Assembly: GCA_022264855.1 (NCBI GenBank)
Contig: JABYQU010000001.1
Coordinates: 744,001-808,000 of the forward strand
From: Lenzites betulinus
Lineage: Eukaryota; Basidiomycota; Agaricomycetes; Polyporales; Polyporaceae
Length of the DNA: 64,000 nt
Reading direction: 5' to 3'
Position 1 is the stretch's first letter. The number at the start of each line of letters is the position of its first letter. A model generated the notes under the pieces. That model worked only from the letters and a program-made list of their open reading frames with translations. It did no database searches and was not told the DNA's origin. Shown piece after piece: positions 58,578-64,000 of this stretch. Made by a program: the position numbers and the translations under genes.

Positions 58578-60457
58578 ATGGCATCTCTCGCAGATCATGT
58601 TGACCGCATTTCTGCTATTGCCCACTCTATCCGCACTTCGGCTTTGCCTACTCCTCACAGTGCCATTCCCGGCCCATTTACTCGAGCAATACTGGACACC
58701 CCGCTCGGTGATCTAATTCGCGACATCGACCCGTCGGAGATCGGCCTGTTCTCGCTGAACCAAACTCAACAACCTGCTATACCTGACGTCGAGGCAACGA
58801 GCGTCGCGATTGCACGCGTTGAGTTTCTTGGGGCCACGCCCCTTCGGAAGCCACCCTCGTCCAGACACGCGAAGCCGGATGGAGTGCGGCCGCGCGAGCA
58901 TGACCCAGAAGTCTACGCCAACGCGGCAATCAAGTACTTGGACCGATAGTAAGTAGTCACGAATGTCGGTATGGGTGCGCGCAGGCTAAGGCTGGCCAGT
59001 CAGTCGATTCGCCCCATGCCGCGAGCTTCGGACCAAGCCACCCAGATGCTGGAGCGTCTGGAGGAAGTACGCGCGAACATACACGCGCTGAGCGAACAGC
59101 TCAAGCAAGTGAGTTCCTCCCCTCGCGTCTGTATGCTTTCCAACAGTCGACCCAGCATTCCGGCACAGACACTGCGGCGCCACCCTTGTCGCCCAAGTCC
59201 ACAATCAAAGAAGAGGAGAGGCAGATTGAGGACCTGCAGTCTCAGATTGAATACCTGAAGCAACGGGTAAGCGCGTCATTATAACGCGTGTACTCGGCTC
59301 CTAACACTCGGATGCCTCAGAAAGAAGACCTTGCGAAGAAGAAAACGCGCCCTGCGCTCAGAGCAAAGCGCGAGCCCAAGACGCCTGTGCCACCTACGCC
59401 TGCTTCCCCTCCAGATGAACCCGAAGACGCCTTTTGGAATACGCCAGGCGCCGCAGGACGCACCCTCCATTTCACCGGCGACTCGCTATTGGATGAGGAG
59501 ATCGACATCAACGACGTCTCTGCGGCATCGTTCGGAACTCCGATTATAGTCCCCAAGAAGACAACGGACAGAGTGCTTCCGCGCGGGCCACCATCGCGTC
59601 ACACGTCGCGCCCAGAAGAACATTCGCAGGATGTTCAGACTGAGCCTCCAGAGGAAGACGACGATGAGGCCGAGGTCGAAAGCTTCTTGGATGACGACGA
59701 GGCGGATGAGACAGCTGAGCCTACAGTGGTACTCAAGAAGGCTCCACTACAGCCTCCGTCTGAAGACCCACCTGTTGTACCCCCTCCAGAGCCTCAACGA
59801 GTATCCCCCGCGGAGGATGCTCATATAGCAAACCCAACACTTGGAACATCCCACCGCTCGAAAGTCAAAGTCACAACCGAGCTCGAACGGATCGTGGTAC
59901 GTGATATGTTTACTGGGCGTCTCATGCAATGCTAAGATGGCATAATGCAGGAGAAGATATGGGCAACCGTTGGAGAAATCATCATGCCCGGCCACCCGTT
60001 CGACGCACTCGGCAAGAGCACGAACAAGAGCAAGCCCCCGCGCGCGAAGGAAACCATGCACGTCTCTTGCAATAATATTCTACTACACGTGAACTGACCT
60101 GCTTCTTGCAGGTCATACCTCAAAGAGCTCTCCACGCACCGCCCGACCCCCGCCTCACCTTCCGCCTCCAGTTTCTCGTCGCTTTCAGGGGCCGCGCCCT
60201 CAGGTCCGGGGGCCGGCCCTACTGCGCAACAAATCCTAACTGCGCACATGCTCATCAACCTCCTCGGCGCGCCCGGGTATGCACTCACGTTGCGTGTCCT
60301 CAAAGAGACTCTTGCGGAGAAGGCGGCCGGGATCGGCGCGGGCGCGGGCCTGCTGGGTGGGAGTGCGGTCACGAAGCCGGTGTATGGATGCGTGGCGAAG
60401 CGCCTGCTGAAGATTGAGCGGGGGGCCGGAGAGCAGGTCGTCAAGTTCGATCTGTGA
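58578..60457 (+). CDS. DASH complex subunit Spc34-like kinetochore protein
   Basis: Probable subunit of the DASH/Dam1 ring coupling kinetochores to microtubules. Six exons in phase: 58578-58948, 59000-59108, 59147-59266, 59321-59896, 59951-60057, 60112-60457, 542 residues. The family signal is near the N-terminus: GPFTRAILDTPLGDLIRDID followed by PSEIGLFSL, matching the Spc34 FTxALL...LIRD...E..LFS pattern. Coiled-coil-forming stretches follow (MLERLEEVRANIHALSEQLK, RQIEDLQSQIEYLKQRKEDL), then a 200-residue Pro/acidic disordered part. A helical C-terminus, LTAHMLINLLGAPGYALTLR to FDL, is not recognised as part of Spc34 and makes it much longer than the yeast protein (about 295). Intron 5 requires a GC donor (GCACGT). 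The acceptor of intron 1 was chosen because the nearer AG sites would create a stop. Confidence 0.65.
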
Positions 60458-60787
60458 ACCCGCATCCACGCCTTTCCCCATATGTATGTACTCATTATTT
60501 CTGCTTCTGCAAACATGCATCGCTTCATTCGACCGAATGATACGGCTATCTCAAGAACTTGAGGCTCAATTGTCAGCGAATAGTAAGAGGTCCGACATGC
60601 AATTAACCGAGTGCCCCGTCCTACTTTGTTACTTTCCCTTCTCATCTTTAGCCACATCCATGCGCTCGAACACCTCCGACATCCCCAGGCCACGAAGGAC
60701 CAGGCTTGGACCAGGCTGCCGTGGCTGCCGCCATCGAGCCTTGGGACGGACCTGATCAGCGTTTTTCGGCCCGTTGACGAGCCGGGA
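60458..60787. other. intergenic, upstream of the aldolase promoter
   Basis: No coding sequence recognised. Contains one copy (60743-60752) of GGGACGGACC, repeated at 60784-60793 within the promoter cluster. Confidence 0.45.
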
Positions 60788-60840
60788 CGGACCGTCCGGG
60801 CCTCCCGGACCCACAACTATTGTACCTCGGCCTCATATAA
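60784..60840 (+). promoter_or_regulatory. aldolase promoter: palindrome cluster plus TATA box
   Basis: CGGACCG (60788-60794, CGG-N1-CCG inside GACGG-A-CCGTC) abuts TCCGGG-CCT-CCCGGA (60795-60809). A TATAA follows at 60836-60840, about 80 bases before the ATG. Inverted CGG triplets are the classical target form of Zn2Cys6 regulators. Binding is inferred, not shown. Confidence 0.45.
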
Positions 60841-60918
60841 GCAGGCGATAGCTCCTGGACGGTGAGCAGGACCATCTTGTTCCCCCATAGTTAGTGCAGG
60901 CAGATTTACACCGCCAAA

Positions 60919-62590
60919 ATGTCTCCTGAAGCAAACGGAAACTACGTGAACGGGACCAACGGCTTGCACAACACAAATGGAACGAACGGTACTTCGGTGC
61001 GACCGCTCACTCCTGGTATCTTCGCCCCCATCCCCACATTCTTCCAAGCTGGCACCGAGGAGCTCGGTAAGGACCAAGTTCAGAGGAACACAGATGTTTT
61101 GTGCTGAAACGGGATGCATGTAACAGACCTAGAGTCGTTCACTGCACACGTCGTGCGCGTGGCGAAGGCTGGCGTCCGGCCGCTTCTCGCTGGCTCGATG
61201 GGCGAGGCGCACCATCTCACTCACTCCGAGCGCACCATCCTCATTACCGCGGCCCGCCGTGCCCTTGATCAGGCTGGTCTCACGAGGGTGCCCATTATCG
61301 CGGGAACACATCAGGAAACACCTCGGGAACCAGGGGCGCTGTATGGTAACGCATGGCGGGATGGAGCGCTGGAGACACCCCCCCATCATATGGAGACACC
61401 CTGTCTCCATCAATGGCAAAATGACTGCTATGGAGGCTTTCTCACGGCTTCCCCGCGCGACTCGCAAACGCCACACCGCTTGTTCACCTTTAAAAAAATC
61501 GTGGTCAGGCTCTAGAAGAGCAGAACTTCATGTTCACAGGCGGAAATAAGCAAATTTTGAAGGTCCGTCAACGGGATGGAGAACATGTCTCCAGATGGAG
61601 GCCCACGGAGCGCTGGAGGCACGTGTCTCCATCCGGACGATCCAGCGTTTCCTGATGCAGGCGCGGGGTCCACGCGCGAGACTATTGAACTCTCCAAGGC
61701 AGCGGCGCTCGCCGGCGCGGACTACGCCATCGTCATCGCGAGTGGGTATTACGCCGGCGCGCTGGCAGGGAACCGGGAGGCCCTGCGCGCCTTCTGGACG
61801 GAGGTGGCTGAGAAGAGCCCCATACCCGTGATCATCTATAACTGTACGCACCGCCGGCTCCTGTGGACACGGGGCATCGCGGACGCGCTGACGGCCTTTC
61901 TGCGGCAGATCCTGGGGCCAGCGGCGGCATCGACCTCGACTCGGACCTCATCACCGAGCTCGCGCGCGACTGCCCCAACCTCGCGGGCGTGAAGCTCACG
62001 TATGTATCTGACTGGCACTGCGGGCGGGTATAGGCTGACGCATTGTATAGATGTGGAAACGTCGGAAAACTCACGCGAATCTGTGCAACCGTGTCCGACC
62101 CTTCCTTCGCGGTCCAGCACCCGCGGTTGAACCCACACGCGCCATTCCTGGTGCTGGGCGGCTTCATCGACTTCCTCCTGCCTTCGATTTTTGTCGCTGC
62201 CCATGGTGCGATCACGGGTCTTGCTAACGTCGCCCCCGTGAGTACTTCTGACGCGAGAGGAATCCGCCGTGGCCACTTCTGACAGACGTCACTCAGTACA
62301 CTATCCAGAAGCTGTACGAGTTATCCGAGACGGCACTCACAGACCCGTCTCTTCTCCCTGAAGCTCAGAAGCTCCAGGGCATCGTGGCACGCGCAGACTT
62401 CACCATTGCGCAGGCGTCGATCTCCGGCACGAAGGCATTGCTGGACAAGCTGTACGGTTATGGCGGCTGCCCAAGGAAGCCTCTGCCGCCGATTGAGCCT
62501 GAGGCTGTGTCTGCGTTGTGGGAACACCCTCATACGCAGGATATTGTGCACGTAGAACGCGAACTCGCCGGAAAGGCGGTTGGGAAGTAG
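60919..62590 (+). CDS. DapA-family (dihydrodipicolinate synthase-like) aldolase, interrupted by an inserted element
   Basis: Schiff-base lyase of the DapA/NAL superfamily. The fungal members act on keto-acids, and the exact substrate is unknown. Coding parts: 60919-61066, 61127-61308, 61660-61843, 61909-61999, 62051-62237, 62297-62590. With the 351 bases 61309-61659 removed, these give 362 codons exactly. N-terminal Asn/Gly/Thr linker, then GIFAPIPTFFQAGTEELD, RPLLAGSMGEAHHLTHSER, IPVIIYNYPGASGGIDL (catalytic-type Tyr) and NLAGVKLTCGNVGKL (Schiff-base Lys). Also HGAITGLANVAP near the C-terminus. The insertion falls within IIAGT|GAGSTRET, the loop that in this family reads AGTGxxST. Read straight through, the frame stops inside the element at about 61515. 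A splice using a GTAACG donor (61347) and the CAG at 61658-61660 would keep the frame with a 13-residue insertion. So the gene may be broken or may survive by splicing. Confidence 0.8.
61309..61657. mobile_element. 349 bp nonautonomous inverted-repeat element inside the aldolase gene
   Basis: Perfect 11 bp terminal inverted repeats, CATCAGGAAAC (61309-61319) and GTTTCCTGATG (61647-61657), extended by imperfect matches. The dinucleotide CA is present on both sides (61307-61308 and 61658-61659) as a target duplication. Subterminal GGATGGAG, GGAGACAC and AGCGCT(C/G) motifs occur in both orientations near each end. There is no coding capacity. Removing element plus one CA restores a continuous conserved reading frame, which independently fixes the borders. 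Confidence 0.8.
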
Positions 62591-63510
62591 GCATCGTAGC
62601 GCAGACTGATGGTGCTGATATATGATGCTCCGGCGTGGAATGAAAGTAGCCCTGAAGTTGCATTTGTACCCTATGCTAGTACTCGCATGTGATGAGCGTC
62701 TATGTTATATTGGAGAGTATATGTTCGAGTGCAAACACTGGATGGTACATTTGGACTGACCGGCGGGATGCCCACAGGTCGTGTGCTGGCCCGGAACACC
62801 ACAACTGAAAGTCAAGTGTGAGTCCACATAACAAACGATCCTTAAACTCCGATGAATGACTCGCACCATCTGGGCCATCGTCGCGCACAAGGGTGGCAGG
62901 AAGCACGTTGTGGTCGAGACGGACGACTCGGGCGTGTGAGCGTGCAGCGGCAGGGCGCCTTTTTACGTACGGCTCCGAGGTCGGCAGCCCCGTAAGGGCA
63001 ATCGCACAACCAGCTACGCCCGGCGAACTCTGAGTTTATGTGATCCAAGGCAATACTATGCACCCGACGTCGTTCGCCTGATCGCACCAACCACACAGGC
63101 GCGACCCCGGTATGTCGGCGTGCATACAGGACCTGCGCACGGCGTAGGTTCATACCGACAGTCTTCCAGGCGTTCATGACCACGACCTTGCCTTGGGCCG
63201 GTAGAAGCACGCGCAGCCGCCAATATCAAGGGCGCGTCGCCCGAGACCATCGAGCCGGTACTTCTCCCTGACGCCTCCACAGACACATGAGCTCTTCTAC
63301 TGACTCTTCCTGGGCACCAGCGTTCAGGGAAAACAGAACTCCGGCCATCCGACATTACACAAAGCTACTACCGAGTGAGGCGGCAGCGTGCCACCGTCAC
63401 GCTGTAGTAGGCGCGCGCTTCCAAGCGCCGCGAACGGACGCGCATAGGTAAGTCCTTCGCGTTTGCTTTCTGGTGCAGAAAGGAAGGGGCATACGTCTCG
63501 GGTGGCATAC
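62591..63510. other. intergenic, no gene recognised
   Basis: A minus-strand frame at 62842-63210 (122 codons, with a stretch such as GKVVVMNAWKTVGMNLRRAQ) has coding-like wording but matches no family known to me. It could be an exon or a transposon fragment. Confidence 0.4.
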
Positions 63511-63511
63511 C

Positions 63512-63610
63512 ATGGTCTGGGCTCTTCCATTCTCATGGTATGTACCAGCATGGATGCCCTAGCTAGAGGGTGTACATGCTGGTACATATGAGAATGGAAA
63601 CCCAGACCAT
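63512..63610. repeat. about 100 bp near-perfect hairpin
   Basis: Left arm 63512-63552 and right arm 63575-63610 pair almost fully: ATGGTCTGGG with CCCAGACCAT at the base and TGTACCAGCATG with CATGCTGGTACA at the tip. The 22-base loop contains CTAGCTAG. Two small bulges occur on the left arm. It could be a tiny foldback element or the template of a small-RNA precursor. Confidence 0.65.
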
Positions 63611-63883
63611 CGTGAAGACATCCGAGCGAGTATGGGTTTCCCCTTACCCCCCTGTGATTCTGAGAAGTGAGAGAATACCTCATAAAAGGGTACCCCGGGT
63701 GGTGGGCTCGAGTGGCACCGCAGAAGGCTGGTAAATGGGAGGAAAATGCCTCGGCTGAGTGGCACCGGGGGTTGGGAAGTAGCGGAGAGTGTCCCGCACC
63801 TTCTTATATGGGGTGCTGACTCTGTACTGAGCCGCGCCTTCCTGTCTCCTCCTGGCAGTCCTGCTAATCTGGTCGGATAATCA

Positions 63884-64000
63884 ATGCCACCCTGCGCAGA
63901 TTGCGGTCAGTCGCAGAACAATGAGAACCATTTCGATCTCCGGAATGCAATACTTGCCAGCCTCATGTCCGCCCACATCGGCGAAAGCATCCGTAAGGAC
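63884..64000 (+). CDS. partial ORF running off the right edge
   Basis: Begins MPPCADCGQSQNNENHFDLR and remains open for 39 codons to the window end. It opens with a CxxC pair. A TATA-like CTTATATGG lies at about 63802-63810, some 75 bases upstream. Too short to assign. Could also be a chance open frame. Confidence 0.3.
   Translation, partial: MPPCADCGQSQNNENHFDLRNAILASLMSAHIGESIRKD

Noticed and set aside
1..64000. CRISPR arrays, bacterial promoters, rRNA genes
   Set aside because: None seen. The gene structure is plainly eukaryotic and spliced, so such features are not expected.

Overview
This window is a piece of a filamentous basidiomycete genome, most likely a wood-inhabiting Agaricomycete close to the Polyporales. 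The evidence is its GC-rich, intron-dense genes (short 50-75 nt GT-AG introns with CTRAY-like branch points), runs of leucine-rich F-box proteins, a Tlg2-type syntaxin, a MedA/Medusa developmental regulator and a DASH complex subunit. No virus, toxin, CRISPR array or bacterial operon was seen. Exon boundaries were worked out by eye from frame and splice consensus.

Left part (1-20 kb): a possible remnant of a membrane-protein gene; F-box-like gene copy A (+); RPB3, the third-largest RNA polymerase II subunit (+), convergent with an Msy-type EF-hand mechanosensitive channel (-); a divergent F-box-like copy C (+); the Qa-SNARE Tlg2 (-), divergent from a tiny cysteine-rich five-exon gene (+); and F-box-like copy B (-). 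Copies A and B are near-identical and inverted, so they bracket about 15.5 kb of essential genes with a 1.4 kb inverted repeat.

Middle part (20-45 kb): an 11-exon GT1-family UDP-glycosyltransferase (-), a LETM1-family mitochondrial protein (+), the Ski3 TPR protein of the RNA-exosome Ski complex (-), a class IV chitin synthase (-), and a dual-specificity/CDKN3-like phosphatase (+) divergent from it. A gene-poor 6.5 kb island (38.3-44.8 kb) follows and holds a foldback/MITE-like element.

Right part (44.8-64 kb): Mediator subunit Med27 (+), a MedA-family (DUF7082-type) regulator behind a long CT-rich leader (+), a DOCK-family GEF (-), a DASH Spc34-like kinetochore protein (+), and a DapA-family aldolase (+). 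The aldolase carries a 349 bp inverted-repeat element with a 2 bp target duplication inside the conserved part of its reading frame. A 100 bp hairpin and a partial ORF lie at the right edge.

The genes are mostly housekeeping (transcription, RNA decay, trafficking, cell wall, kinetochore, mitochondria) and do not form a biosynthetic cluster. The most noteworthy signals are structural: the inverted F-box pair with a re-inverted promoter segment, and the transposon-split (or transposon-spliced) aldolase. Three other families of inverted-repeat elements and a WG/GW-rich RPB3 tail are also notable.
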